Of a DNA stretch of 64,000 nt, positions 47,712 through 56,168 are shown piece after piece. The translations under genes and the position numbers were made by a program. Source of the stretch: Erythrobacter colymbi (GTDB taxonomy: Bacteria > Pseudomonadota > Alphaproteobacteria > Sphingomonadales > Sphingomonadaceae); the NCBI RefSeq assembly GCF_002155685.1, contig NZ_MUYK01000009.1, forward strand, positions 31,116 to 95,115, in the 5' to 3' direction. Each line of letters starts with the position of its first letter. Position 1 is the first letter of the stretch. A model generated the notes under the pieces. That model was not told the DNA's origin, did no database searches, and saw nothing but the letters and a program-made list of their open reading frames with translations.

Positions 47712-48137
47712 ATGACTGACCTTGCCGCCTCGCTTTCCGACACCCGCACCGACACTTCTTCCGCGCAGGATGCCGGCGCGCTCCTCGCCCGCGTGCTGCT
47801 CGCCGCGATTTTCCTGATCATGGGCCTCGGCAAGCTCGCCGCGGCCGAAGGCACCATCGGCTATATCGCCAGCGTCGGCCTGCCCTTTGCCGAAGGGGTC
47901 TATTACGGCACCATCGCGCTCGAAGTAGTGGGCGCAGGCCTGCTGATCGCCGGCTACCACACCCGCGCCGCGGCGATCGTGCTGGGGGTGTTCAGCATCC
48001 TGGCCGCCGCGATCTTCCACGCCGACTTCGCCGACCAGATGCAGTTCACGAGCTTCCTCAAGAACCTCGCGATTGCAGGCGGGATGTTCCAGCTCGCCGC
48101 CTTCGGCCCGGGCCGCCTGTCGCTCGACCGCGGCTGA
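47712..48137 (+). CDS. DoxX family membrane protein
   Basis: The 141-residue protein has four transmembrane segments with the DoxX pattern (LLARVLLAAIFLIMGLGKLAA, then TIALEVVGAGLLIAGYHTRAAAIVL and NLAIAGGMFQLAAFGPG). DoxX proteins are associated with quinone/thiosulfate or redox systems. It probably shares the regulator with the pirin and azoR genes. Confidence 0.88.
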   Translation: MTDLAASLSDTRTDTSSAQDAGALLARVLLAAIFLIMGLGKLAAAEGTIGYIASVGLPFAEGVYYGTIALEVVGAGLLIAGYHTRAAAIVLGVFSILAAAIFHADFADQMQFTSFLKNLAIAGGMFQLAAFGPGRLSLDRG

Positions 48138-48209
48138 GAACCAGCGGGAGTTCATCGTGTGCCAGACCCCCGCCAGAGCCTCCCAGCCCCCCTCTAGACC
48201 CCACCTAGA

Positions 48210-48240
48210 CCCCCTCCAGCCCCGTGCTCGGAGGGGGTTT
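48210..48240 (+). terminator. Terminator-like hairpin after DoxX
   Basis: CCCCCTCC (48210-48217) and GGAGGGGG (48230-48237) form an 8-bp stem followed by TTT. The last bases overlap the parS-like palindrome. Confidence 0.55.
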
Positions 48241-48251
48241 CACGTGAAACA
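48236..48251. promoter_or_regulatory. parS-like ParB binding site
   Basis: GGTTTCACGTGAAACA contains the perfect 14-bp palindrome GTTTCACGTGAAAC and matches 15 of 16 bases of the bacterial chromosomal parS consensus TGTTTCACGTGAAACA. No parA/parB genes are in the window. A related GTTTCGC-TGAC-GCGAAAC inverted repeat lies at 48264-48281. Confidence 0.7.
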
Positions 48252-48293
48252 TCCTTTTTTGCGGTTTCGCTGACGCGAAACACAGACCGCCCG

Positions 48294-48358
48294 CCCCGCC
48301 TCCCCACCCGGCCACCATACCGTAATGGTATTCTTGGTGGCCGGTTGGGGAGGCGGGG
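48294..48358. repeat. 65-bp near-perfect palindrome between convergent genes
   Basis: Two 24-base arms (48294-48317 and 48335-48358) match at 23 of 24 positions, and the spacer contains a further ATACC-GTAAT-GGTAT hairpin. It lies between DoxX and the convergent DMT-transporter end, about 45 bp from the parS-like site. It could be a cruciform, a bidirectional terminator or a mobile-element footprint. Confidence 0.65.
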
Positions 48359-48403
48359 TGGCCAAAGGGAAGGAAGACCTGCGCCACCGAAGGTGGCATG
48401 AAA

Positions 48404-49306
48404 TCACGTTTCAGGCTTGGGGATCTGCTCTTTGGGCAAGGTGCGGCTCGGGCGGATCACGATGATCGCCACCCCGGCCAGCGCCATCGTGCCCCCGACG
48501 ATCAGCGGCCAGTGGATCGTGTCCCCCGTCAGCCACGTTCCGAAGCTGATGGTGAGCAGAGGGGTCAGCAGGGTGAGGGGCACGATGAGGTTCGCGTCAT
48601 AGGTCTGGAACAGGCGGAAATAGGCCGAATGCGCGCCGACCGAGACGATCACCCCGGCAAACAGCACACACAGGGCCACAGCGAGCGGGGCGGCTCTAAC
48701 CACCTCAATTTGCCCGCTTTCCAGCAGCAAGGTGGCAGGCAGCATGACCGCGAGCGAGGCCACCCCTGCCCAGGCCTGCAGCGTCGCTGCGCCGATCTCC
48801 AGCCGCTTGACGAAGACCGAGGCGAAGGCCCCGATGAACACGCCCGCAAAGGCGAAGCCGAGCCCGCGCGGGTCTCCCGCCTCCGATGGCGCGCCGATCG
48901 CGAGGCCCACTCCGCCCAGCGCCAGCGCCATGCCGAGCCCGCGCCGCCAGCGCACTTCCTCGCCGAGGAACAGGATCGCGAACAGCACGGTCAGCGGCGC
49001 GCCCGATAGGTTCACGATCCCCACCGCCGAGGGGCTGGCGGTCTGCAATCCTACGAATTGCAGACCGAAGCTCCCCCCCGTGATGGCAAAGCCGATCAGC
49101 AGGACGAGCGGCAAGCGGGCGGGCCTCTGGCGCAGCAGCAGCGGCATCAGCACCGCCACCACCGTCGCCGAGCGCAGCACGGTGTAGAACAACGGCGGGA
49201 CGCCCAAAGTCGCCACCGCGATCTTGCTCACGACGATGTTCATCGCCCAGGCGACATTGCAGAACAGCATGATCCCGAGCGCGGAGAGGGGGAGGTTTTT
49301 CGGCAT
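48404..49306 (-). CDS. DMT-family (EamA) exporter
   Basis: The 300-residue protein has ten transmembrane segments in two EamA repeats (about residues 5-140 and 150-285). Related permeases export metabolites or amino acids. The ATG at 49304-49306 is four bases before the nadE stop. The substrate is unknown. Confidence 0.85.
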   Translation of the reverse strand: MPKNLPLSALGIMLFCNVAWAMNIVVSKIAVATLGVPPLFYTVLRSATVVAVLMPLLLRQRPARLPLVLLIGFAITGGSFGLQFVGLQTASPSAVGIVNLSGAPLTVLFAILFLGEEVRWRRGLGMALALGGVGLAIGAPSEAGDPRGLGFAFAGVFIGAFASVFVKRLEIGAATLQAWAGVASLAVMLPATLLLESGQIEVVRAAPLAVALCVLFAGVIVSVGAHSAYFRLFQTYDANLIVPLTLLTPLLTISFGTWLTGDTIHWPLIVGGTMALAGVAIIVIRPSRTLPKEQIPKPET

Positions 49307-49310
49307 CGGA

Positions 49311-51395
49311 TCAGGGTGTTGCGGGCAACCCTTGCGATATGTCCTCAGGCAATCCCTCGCGCAGTTCCTCGCGCCAGACGGTCGCCACCGCGTCCGAAGG
49401 CGCGCGCCAGTCGCCGCGGGGGGAGAGCGCCCCGGCCGAGGAGACCTTGGGCCCGTTGGGCAGCGCCGAGCGCTTGAACTGCGAGAAGCCGAAGAAGCGC
49501 GCGCAGAACCGGTCGAGCCAGTCGGCGATGGTCGCAAGCTCGTAGGCATTCTTGCGCGCGTCGGGGAAGCCTGCGGGCCACATGCCTACAGCGGCGTCCT
49601 TCCAAGCGTGCCACGCGAGAAAGGCGACCTTGGAGGGGCGCTGGCCGAAGCGGATGATGTGGTGGAGGAAGAAGTCGTTGAGTTCATAGGGCCCGACCAG
49701 GCTCTCGGTCGACTGCACCTGCCCGTCCGCACCCGGGGGCACGAGCTCGGGGCTGATCTCGGTATCGAGCACGCCGTCCAGCACCGCCGCGCATTCCTCG
49801 CAGAACTGGCCCGTGCGGATCACCCAGCGAATAAGATATTGAATCAAGGTCTTGGGCACGCCCGCATTGACCCCGTAGTGGCTCATGTGGTCGCCCACGC
49901 CATAGGTGCACCAACCCAATGCCAGCTCGCTGAGGTCGCCGGTGCCGACCACGAAGCCCTTGTGCTGGCCCGCGAGGCGGAAGAGGTAGTCAGTCCTGAG
50001 GCCCGCCTGCACGTTCTCGAAGGTCACGTCATGCACCGGCTCGCCGGCGGCGAAGGGATGGCCGATATCCTCGAGCATCTTGCTCGCCGCCGGGCGGATG
50101 TCGATCTCGCCCGCGGTGATCTCGAGCGCCTGCATCAACCGGTGGGCGTTGCTCTTCGTGCCGTCGGAAGTGCCGAAGCCGGGCATGGTGTAGCCGCGGA
50201 TCGTGGTGCGCGGCAGGCCCAGCCGGTCGCAGGCCTTGGCCGCGACGATCAGGGCGTGGGTGCTGTCGAGCCCGCCGGAAATGCCGATAATCAGCGACTT
50301 GGCCCCGGTCGACTGGATGCGCCGCATCAGCGCGTCGACCTGGATGTTGAAGGCCTCGTAGCAGTCCTCGTCGAGCTTTTCGGGCCGGTCGGGGACGAAG
50401 GGGAAGCGCGCGACGGGGCGCACAAGGCCGATGTCGCCCGCGGCATAGGCGTGCTCGAACACGACCTTGCGATAGGAGTCCTCGGGCCGCCCCGCCCACT
50501 CGGCAGCATCGGCGAAGGTCTGGTTGCGCAGGCGCTCGGCGGCGAGCTTTTCGGTGTCGATGTCGACGATGGTGAGCTCGCCCGTCCGGTCGAACCGCTC
50601 CGACTGGGCGAGGAGCGTGCCCATCTCGTAGATCACGCCTTGCCCGTCCCATGCGAGATCGGTGGTGCTCTCCCCGTGCCCGCTCGCCGAATAGACATAG
50701 GCCGCAATGGCACGCGAAGCCGAGGAGCGGCAGTGGAGGTGCCGGTCGTCCGCGCGCCCGATGGTGACGGGCGAGGCCGAGAGGTTGCACAGGATCAGCG
50801 CGCCCGCGAGCGCGGCCTGCATCCCGGGCGGGATCGGTGCCCAGAAATCCTCGCAGATTTCGACGCCGAAGCGGAAGCCCGGAAGGTTGGCGGCGGCAAA
50901 GACGAGGTCGGTGCCGAAAGGCACTTCCTCGCCCGCCACGCCGATCCACAGATCGGTGCACCCGCGCCCGTGGGCGAAATGGCGCTTCTCGTAGAACTCG
51001 CGATAATTGGGCAGGAAGCTCTTGGGCACCACGCCGAGGATCTGCCCGTGGGCGATCACCACCGCGCAATTGTAGAGCTTGTCCGCGCGGCGGAGCGGCG
51101 CGCCGAGGATCAGCACGGGGTGAAGATCGGCGGAGGCGGCCACCACCTCGGCCAGCGCCTGCTCGACCCGTTCGAGGATCGCGTTCTGGAGCAGCAGATC
51201 GTCGATCGCGTAGGAGGACAAGGTCAGCTCGGGAAAGACCACCAGATCGACGTTCGCCTCATGCGCCTTCCTCGCCTCGGCCAGCACGCCCGCGGTGTTG
51301 AAAGCGACATCGGCCGTGCGGCTGCACGGGGTCGCCGTCGCCACGCGCACGAAGCCGTGCTCGTGCATGTCGTAGAAGGGGTGGGCCTCGGTCAT
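49311..51395 (-). CDS. nadE: Glutamine-dependent NAD+ synthetase
   Basis: NadE makes NAD from deamido-NAD, with glutamine as ammonia source. The 694-residue product has an N-terminal nitrilase domain (Glu in FPELTLSSY, Lys in [18 protein letters not shown], Cys in GVEICEDFW) and a C-terminal synthetase domain with the PP-loop [10 protein letters not shown]. The length and two-domain layout are those of the long glutaminase form. The ATG is at 51393-51395. Confidence 0.97.
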   Translation of the reverse strand: MTEAHPFYDMHEHGFVRVATATPCSRTADVAFNTAGVLAEARKAHEANVDLVVFPELTLSSYAIDDLLLQNAILERVEQALAEVVAASADLHPVLILGAPLRRADKLYNCAVVIAHGQILGVVPKSFLPNYREFYEKRHFAHGRGCTDLWIGVAGEEVPFGTDLVFAAANLPGFRFGVEICEDFWAPIPPGMQAALAGALILCNLSASPVTIGRADDRHLHCRSSASRAIAAYVYSASGHGESTTDLAWDGQGVIYEMGTLLAQSERFDRTGELTIVDIDTEKLAAERLRNQTFADAAEWAGRPEDSYRKVVFEHAYAAGDIGLVRPVARFPFVPDRPEKLDEDCYEAFNIQVDALMRRIQSTGAKSLIIGISGGLDSTHALIVAAKACDRLGLPRTTIRGYTMPGFGTSDGTKSNAHRLMQALEITAGEIDIRPAASKMLEDIGHPFAAGEPVHDVTFENVQAGLRTDYLFRLAGQHKGFVVGTGDLSELALGWCTYGVGDHMSHYGVNAGVPKTLIQYLIRWVIRTGQFCEECAAVLDGVLDTEISPELVPPGADGQVQSTESLVGPYELNDFFLHHIIRFGQRPSKVAFLAWHAWKDAAVGMWPAGFPDARKNAYELATIADWLDRFCARFFGFSQFKRSALPNGPKVSSAGALSPRGDWRAPSDAVATVWREELREGLPEDISQGLPATP

Positions 51396-51448
51396 TGCTG
51401 CGGCATCTCCTGCTGGGCCAGCGCTGTAACGCGGCAGCGCGCCGCTGC

Positions 51449-52465
51449 CTAGCTTTGGTCGGTGCCGAGATAGTCGCCCGCGCTGCCGCATTCTTCCAGA
51501 AAGGCAATCAGGCCGCGCTCGGCGCGGCTCAGCCAGCGGGTCTGGCGGGGCAGTTTCAGGCCTTCGCGCCACGCCGCCTGCCCCTCGATCCGCGCGATCA
51601 CCGCCGGGTGGATATAGGAACTGCGCGCGATCGCGGGGGTGTTGCCGAGCCGTTCGCTCACGTGTTCGAGCATTGCCTTCAGCCGAATTTCGCCCAGCCC
51701 CTCGGCCAGCTTCTCGAAGGCGAGGCTGCTCGCGTGGAAGGTGCGGAAGTGCTTGGCGGAGAAATCGCCGCCCATCGTCTCGCGCAGATAGGCGTTGACG
51801 TCGGCGGAGGTGACGGGACGCACCTCTCCGCCATCGTCCTCGTAGCGGAACAGATGGTCGTCATCGCCCTCGCCCAGATCCGCCATCCGCCGCACCGCCG
51901 CCGCGAGGCCAGCGTCCTCGACCTCCAGATCGTGTTCCTTGCCGCCTTTGCCGGTGAAGTGGAGCGCCAGCTTGCGCCGCCCGACCTCGGCATGATCGGC
52001 GCGCAGGGTGGTCGCGCCGTAGCTCTCGTTCGACTTCGCATATTGCGCGTTGCCGATGCGGATCGCCGACAGGTCGAGCAGCCGCACCACCGCGGCGAGC
52101 GCCGCCTCGCGGGTGACGCCGCCGGCGATGTCCTCCTCGACGCGCTTCCTCACCAGCGGGAGCTTTCTGCCGAAGCTGGCGCAGGCATCGTACTTCGCGC
52201 TCTCGCGGGTGGCGCGGAAATCGGGGTGGTAACGGTACTGCTTGCGCCCGGCATCGTCATAGCCGGTGGCGAGGATGTGGCCGTTGGGTGCGGGGCAGAA
52301 CCACGCGTCGGTATCGGCCGGCGGGAGCGCGATGGCGTTCAGCCGCTTCTTCTCCTTCGCGTCGCGGATCAGCGCGCCGTCGGGGTCGTAATAGGCCCAG
52401 TCCTTCCCCGCCCGCCGCCGCGTGATGCCGGGCAGCGTGTCGTCAACATAGACCAAGTTTTCCAT
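51449..52465 (-). CDS. DNA topoisomerase IB
   Basis: The 338-residue protein is a poxvirus-like type IB topoisomerase, which relaxes supercoils by a 3'-phosphotyrosyl intermediate. The catalytic Tyr is at about 284 in SSYIHPAV; upstream RKRVEEDIAGGVTREAALAAVVRLLDLSAIRIGN and KHFRTFHASSLA carry the active-site Arg/His. Many alphaproteobacteria have such an enzyme. The ATG at 52463-52465 is preferred to an upstream extension. Confidence 0.9.
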   Translation of the reverse strand: MENLVYVDDTLPGITRRRAGKDWAYYDPDGALIRDAKEKKRLNAIALPPADTDAWFCPAPNGHILATGYDDAGRKQYRYHPDFRATRESAKYDACASFGRKLPLVRKRVEEDIAGGVTREAALAAVVRLLDLSAIRIGNAQYAKSNESYGATTLRADHAEVGRRKLALHFTGKGGKEHDLEVEDAGLAAAVRRMADLGEGDDDHLFRYEDDGGEVRPVTSADVNAYLRETMGGDFSAKHFRTFHASSLAFEKLAEGLGEIRLKAMLEHVSERLGNTPAIARSSYIHPAVIARIEGQAAWREGLKLPRQTRWLSRAERGLIAFLEECGSAGDYLGTDQS

Positions 52466-52581
52466 CGGCAAGAGAAAGCCGCGCAAGGCGCCGAATGTTC
52501 CATCTTGCACCCCGCCCTCCCGCGCTCCAGCTAGAGGGCATAACGGCGCGCGCTGCTGCTGCGCCGAAAGGAGAATTCGCG

Positions 52582-53442
52582 ATGGCCGACGCCACCTATA
52601 CCCCGCCCGCCGTCTGGAGCGCCGACACCGTTTCGGGCGGCCGCTTCGCCTCGATCAACCGTCCGACTGCGGGCGCGCGCGAGGAGAAGGCCCTGCCCGA
52701 GGGCGACAACCCCTTCCAGCTCTACTCGCTCGCCACGCCCAACGGGGTGAAGGCGACGATCATGCTCGAGGAGCTGATCGAGGCCGGGCACACCGGCGCG
52801 GAGTATGACGCCTGGACGATTAACATCGGCGAAGGCGAGCAGTTCACCAGCGGCTTTGTCGGCGTGAACCCCAATTCCAAGATCCCTGCCCTCCTCGACA
52901 AGAGCGATCCGGCCAAGCCCTTCCGCGTGTTCGAGAGCGGCGCGATACTGGTGCATCTGGCCGAGAAGTTCGGCCTGTTCCTCCCGACCGACCCCGCCGC
53001 GCGGGCCGAGGTGCTGAGCTGGGTGTTCTGGCAGGTGGCAAGCGGCCCCTTCATCGGCGGCGGCTTCGGCCACTTCTACGCCTATGCGCCCGAGAAATAC
53101 GAATACCCGATCAACCGCTATGCAATGGAAACCAAGCGCATCTTCGACGTCGCCGACAAGCGCCTCGCCGAAAGCCGCTTCCTTGCCGGGGATGAATACA
53201 CCCTCGCCGATATCGCCAACTTCCCCTGGCTCGCACCCTTCACCACCGGCACGATCTACAACGATGCCAAGACCTTCCTCAGCATCGACGAATACACAAA
53301 CGTCGCGCGCTGGGTGAAGGAGATCGCCGCACGCCCGGCGGTGAAGCGCGGGCGGATCGTCAACAAGGTCTGGGGTGACGAGGATACCCAGCTACGCGAG
53401 CGCCACTCGGCGGCCGATTTCGCGGGCAAGCGCCTCGACTAG
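52582..53442 (+). CDS. yghU: Glutathione S-transferase, YghU-like
   Basis: The 286-residue protein has the long N-terminal extension (NRPTAGAREEKALPEGDNPFQLYSLATPNGVKATIMLEEL) and ESGAILVHLAEKFG of the nu-class YghU enzymes, with disulfide-bond oxidoreductase activity toward organic hydroperoxides. The C-terminal helical domain ends KRGRIVNKVWGDEDTQLRERHSA. It ends just before a terminator and the tRNA-Gln gene. Confidence 0.88.
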   Translation: MADATYTPPAVWSADTVSGGRFASINRPTAGAREEKALPEGDNPFQLYSLATPNGVKATIMLEELIEAGHTGAEYDAWTINIGEGEQFTSGFVGVNPNSKIPALLDKSDPAKPFRVFESGAILVHLAEKFGLFLPTDPAARAEVLSWVFWQVASGPFIGGGFGHFYAYAPEKYEYPINRYAMETKRIFDVADKRLAESRFLAGDEYTLADIANFPWLAPFTTGTIYNDAKTFLSIDEYTNVARWVKEIAARPAVKRGRIVNKVWGDEDTQLRERHSAADFAGKRLD

Positions 53443-53452
53443 GCCTGCGAAA

Positions 53453-53482
53453 AAGGGGGCGAACAGGTGTTTTCGCCCCCTT
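53453..53482. terminator. Bidirectional terminator after yghU
   Basis: AAGGGGGCGAA (53453-53463) and TTCGCCCCCTT (53472-53482) form an 11-bp stem flanked by A and T runs on both strands. It closes the yghU transcript and separates it from the tRNA. Confidence 0.8.
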
Positions 53483-53521
53483 CACATCCTGTTTCGAGCC
53501 GCTATAGGACGCCGCTCTTGC

Positions 53522-53596
53522 TGGGGCGTAGCCAAGCGGTAAGGCAGCGGTTTTTGGTACCGCCATGCGAAGGTTCGAATCCTTCCGCCCCAGCCA
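53522..53596 (+). tRNA. tRNA-Gln (anticodon UUG)
   Basis: The cloverleaf is complete: acceptor TGGGGCG/CGCCCCA, anticodon loop TTTTGGT with TTG, and an encoded CCA end (53594-53596). It is the attachment point for the island that follows; the recombinase starts 134 bp downstream. A repeated copy of its 3' end (attR) was not seen in the window. Confidence 0.95.
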
Positions 53597-53730
53597 ATTC
53601 CCTCAAAGCACTGAAATTGAACAGGATTTTGAGGGTAATCCCCGCAGAATCGCAGCTATCCTCAGCAACTGTCCCAACCAGCTGTCCCACGGAAGGTAAG
53701 GACAGCAAGCCTCGACAAGGGGTTTGCTCC

Positions 53731-55794
53731 ATGCCGCGTTCTGCCTTCTCCAATCTCAAGCGCCGCGGTGCCGTTTATTGGTGGCGCCGAAAAATTTTTC
53801 TCAAAGCTTTGGGTTTTTCGGAAAAATTTTCGATAAGCTCAGAGTTCAGCCTTCTCACCAAGGAGCTGGACCACGCTCGCGGGCGGTCCGCGGCGATGAC
53901 CGCTTACAGTGAGAGGCTTCGGATGAATTTGCGAACACAGGTTGCCGCCAACGGGCTGGATCAGGAAACGGCCGCCGCGATCTTCGTCGAGGAGATGCGC
54001 GCCTATCGTAACGAACTCGTGCATCTGGAGGCGGCGTGGAAAGCCAGCCCCGTCTACAGCAAGCTGTCGAACTCTGACGACGATCTCGCCGTGTTTCAGT
54101 GCCTCTGGCAGGGCATTGCCAACGACGGACTTGGCGTGCCACGTGACTGGTCTTTCGTGGAACGCCACTTCCCTTGGTTCCCCGAACCCATGAAAGTCCG
54201 CATCCGTGGCCTATTGCGTGATCACCCCGGTCTTTCCGACACGGTGCGCGAGGCCGCGATCGCGCGGCTGAACGCGCAAGGCCTTGAAGCAAACGCTTTC
54301 AACACGTCGGTGGCAGCTGATCTTGTGGTTCAGGCGCGTGCAGCGGCAGCAGAGGCCGTGCGCAAGGGCAACCAACTCATTGACACTACAACGCTCGCAC
54401 AAATGGCATTGGAAAGAGCGAAGCCGACATTTGCGCCAATAGCGGCGCCTGCGCCCTTGCCCAGCACGGTCATCATTCCTGCGCAGCAACCAGTGCAGAT
54501 TTCAGAGCCGCAGCCGATTGCCAGAGCGCCGAGAAAGGTCAGCCAAGGCAAGTTGACCGAGGAAGAGGCTCGCTTTGCAGCCATGACGCCCACGGAATTT
54601 GTCGCTGTCTTCGTTGGCGAACGCTATGGCGGGCTCGAGCATCGGGTCGGGACCAAACGCCCCACGAAAATGGTCGGTGATTCCACGATCCGTGACCTTC
54701 ATTGGGCCGCGCTTCTCCTCGAAAAGACGATTCCTGCGGGCCTTCCCTTCTCGAAAGTGACCTACCAGCACTACGTGGAGCTGGACGGATGGTTCGACCG
54801 CCTGCCCGTCACCATCGGCAAGTCGCCCTCTGATAAGGACCCCGCGACCACCCTCCAGATGATCGCCGACAAAGCGATCGACAGGATCGTTGCTGGCGAG
54901 ATGGAGGCTGACCAAATTGGCCTGACAACCAACACCACCAACAAACATTGGCACAACATCAAGCGGATGCAGAAGCAGCTGTGTGCACTGGTTCCGGGGC
55001 TTACCGAGATCGATGCAAGCAAATTCATCACGCCCGACGATCGCGATAGCCGGGAAGCGCGTGATAAGCTGAGCAACGAACAGGCAAAAGCGATCTTCTC
55101 GCTACCACCGTGGACGGGGTGTCACAGCGTCAACGAGCGCCTCGATGAAGGCAGCCAGCTTTACCACGATGGCTTGTTCTTCGTTCTTCTGCTGGTCTGG
55201 TATACCGGCGCAAGGCGGGAAGAGATCTGCAAGCTCAAGATCGACGACATCTTCTGCGATGCCCCATTGCCCTACATCTACTTCCGACCGACGTCGACAG
55301 GCGGTCTGAAGACGACGAATTCCAAACGGAAGCTTCCCGTTCACAGGGAACTGCTCCGGCTTGGGTTTCTTGAATACGTCCGTGCGATGCAGGATGCTGG
55401 CGAAACGCTGCTATTTCCCGAATTATATCCGTCGGGCGGCACCAAGCGTGCCGTTGGCGATGTGTTTTACAAGATCTGGTGGATTTACATTCGCCCATTT
55501 GTGCCGGACCTAAAGCGTGGTCAGGCGATGCATGCGGCCAGACACTCCGTATCCGATGCCCTCAAACAGGCTGGAATTGATCTCGAATCACGCAACGATC
55601 TTCTTGGCCACAGCCAGCAAAAGCTCGGCGATGGGGCTGCGACCTACTCTGAGCCGGTCGCGCTGGCGCGGATGATGGACATGCTCCAAGAAATTCCGGT
55701 TGTGACCGATCACCTACCTGATTGCGTGGGGACTAACCTTCTTCCAGATTCCATGCGGATCGCTAGACCAGCTCGGGCGGTAAAACCACGTTGA
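53731..55794 (+). CDS. Tyrosine recombinase (integrase) of the tRNA-Gln island
   Basis: The 687-residue protein is long for an integrase (usual about 400). The C-terminal catalytic domain has Arg495 in YTGARREEICKL, a Lys region in TGGLKTTNSKRKLP, His601-x-x-Arg604 in HAARHS, His627 in LLGHS and the nucleophile Tyr639 in ATYSEP. Residues 1-60 contain an RGAVYWWRRKIF segment like those of phage-type recombinases, and residues about 60-330 are an unassigned helical arm. It likely drives integration at tRNA-Gln. Confidence 0.92.
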   Translation: MPRSAFSNLKRRGAVYWWRRKIFLKALGFSEKFSISSEFSLLTKELDHARGRSAAMTAYSERLRMNLRTQVAANGLDQETAAAIFVEEMRAYRNELVHLEAAWKASPVYSKLSNSDDDLAVFQCLWQGIANDGLGVPRDWSFVERHFPWFPEPMKVRIRGLLRDHPGLSDTVREAAIARLNAQGLEANAFNTSVAADLVVQARAAAAEAVRKGNQLIDTTTLAQMALERAKPTFAPIAAPAPLPSTVIIPAQQPVQISEPQPIARAPRKVSQGKLTEEEARFAAMTPTEFVAVFVGERYGGLEHRVGTKRPTKMVGDSTIRDLHWAALLLEKTIPAGLPFSKVTYQHYVELDGWFDRLPVTIGKSPSDKDPATTLQMIADKAIDRIVAGEMEADQIGLTTNTTNKHWHNIKRMQKQLCALVPGLTEIDASKFITPDDRDSREARDKLSNEQAKAIFSLPPWTGCHSVNERLDEGSQLYHDGLFFVLLLVWYTGARREEICKLKIDDIFCDAPLPYIYFRPTSTGGLKTTNSKRKLPVHRELLRLGFLEYVRAMQDAGETLLFPELYPSGGTKRAVGDVFYKIWWIYIRPFVPDLKRGQAMHAARHSVSDALKQAGIDLESRNDLLGHSQQKLGDGAATYSEPVALARMMDMLQEIPVVTDHLPDCVGTNLLPDSMRIARPARAVKPR

Positions 55795-56168
55795 GCTGTC
55801 CGGGTGGACAGTGGTTCATCTGACAGGGGACGGGTTCGCCCAACGATCGTGATGGCTGCCGGTGGGACTTTACTGCCATTTCCAATCTAGAGGAGATGCG
55901 TCAGCTTTTGTCAGATGCTGACAGTCAGCATTTGTTCGTCCGGAGTGGCGTTATCTCTGAAGCGGGGCGGGTAGCCACCAGCTACCTATCAGAAATTGAG
56001 CCCTAGGAAGCGGACTTTCAGGTTCCCGATCAAGGTTGCAGGCAGTCCGCTACTCCTGGTAAGTCCCAGCATTCATGGAGATTTTCATTGGATAAGTGGG
56101 GCAAGCCACTTGACGCCGCAGCGACCCCGTAGGAACGCTATTCTCAGGCGAGGGAGAATTCTCCTGAA
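55795..56168. promoter_or_regulatory. Spacer before the Qat operon with two palindromes
   Basis: No gene fits in this 374-bp gap. ATGCTGA-CAG-TCAGCAT (55915-55931) is a perfect inverted repeat with a 3-bp centre. GGAGAATTCTCC (56153-56164) is a perfect palindrome ending four bases before the qatA ATG and overlapping its ribosome-binding region. A TTGACG at 56110 and a TATTCT at 56139 have a 23-bp spacing, too long for a typical promoter. Regulation of qat by a repressor is inference. Confidence 0.45.

Noticed and set aside
53467..53730. N-terminal extension of the integrase frame across the tRNA
   Set aside because: The extended frame runs through tRNA-Gln. The start at 53731 is the first that leaves the tRNA intact.
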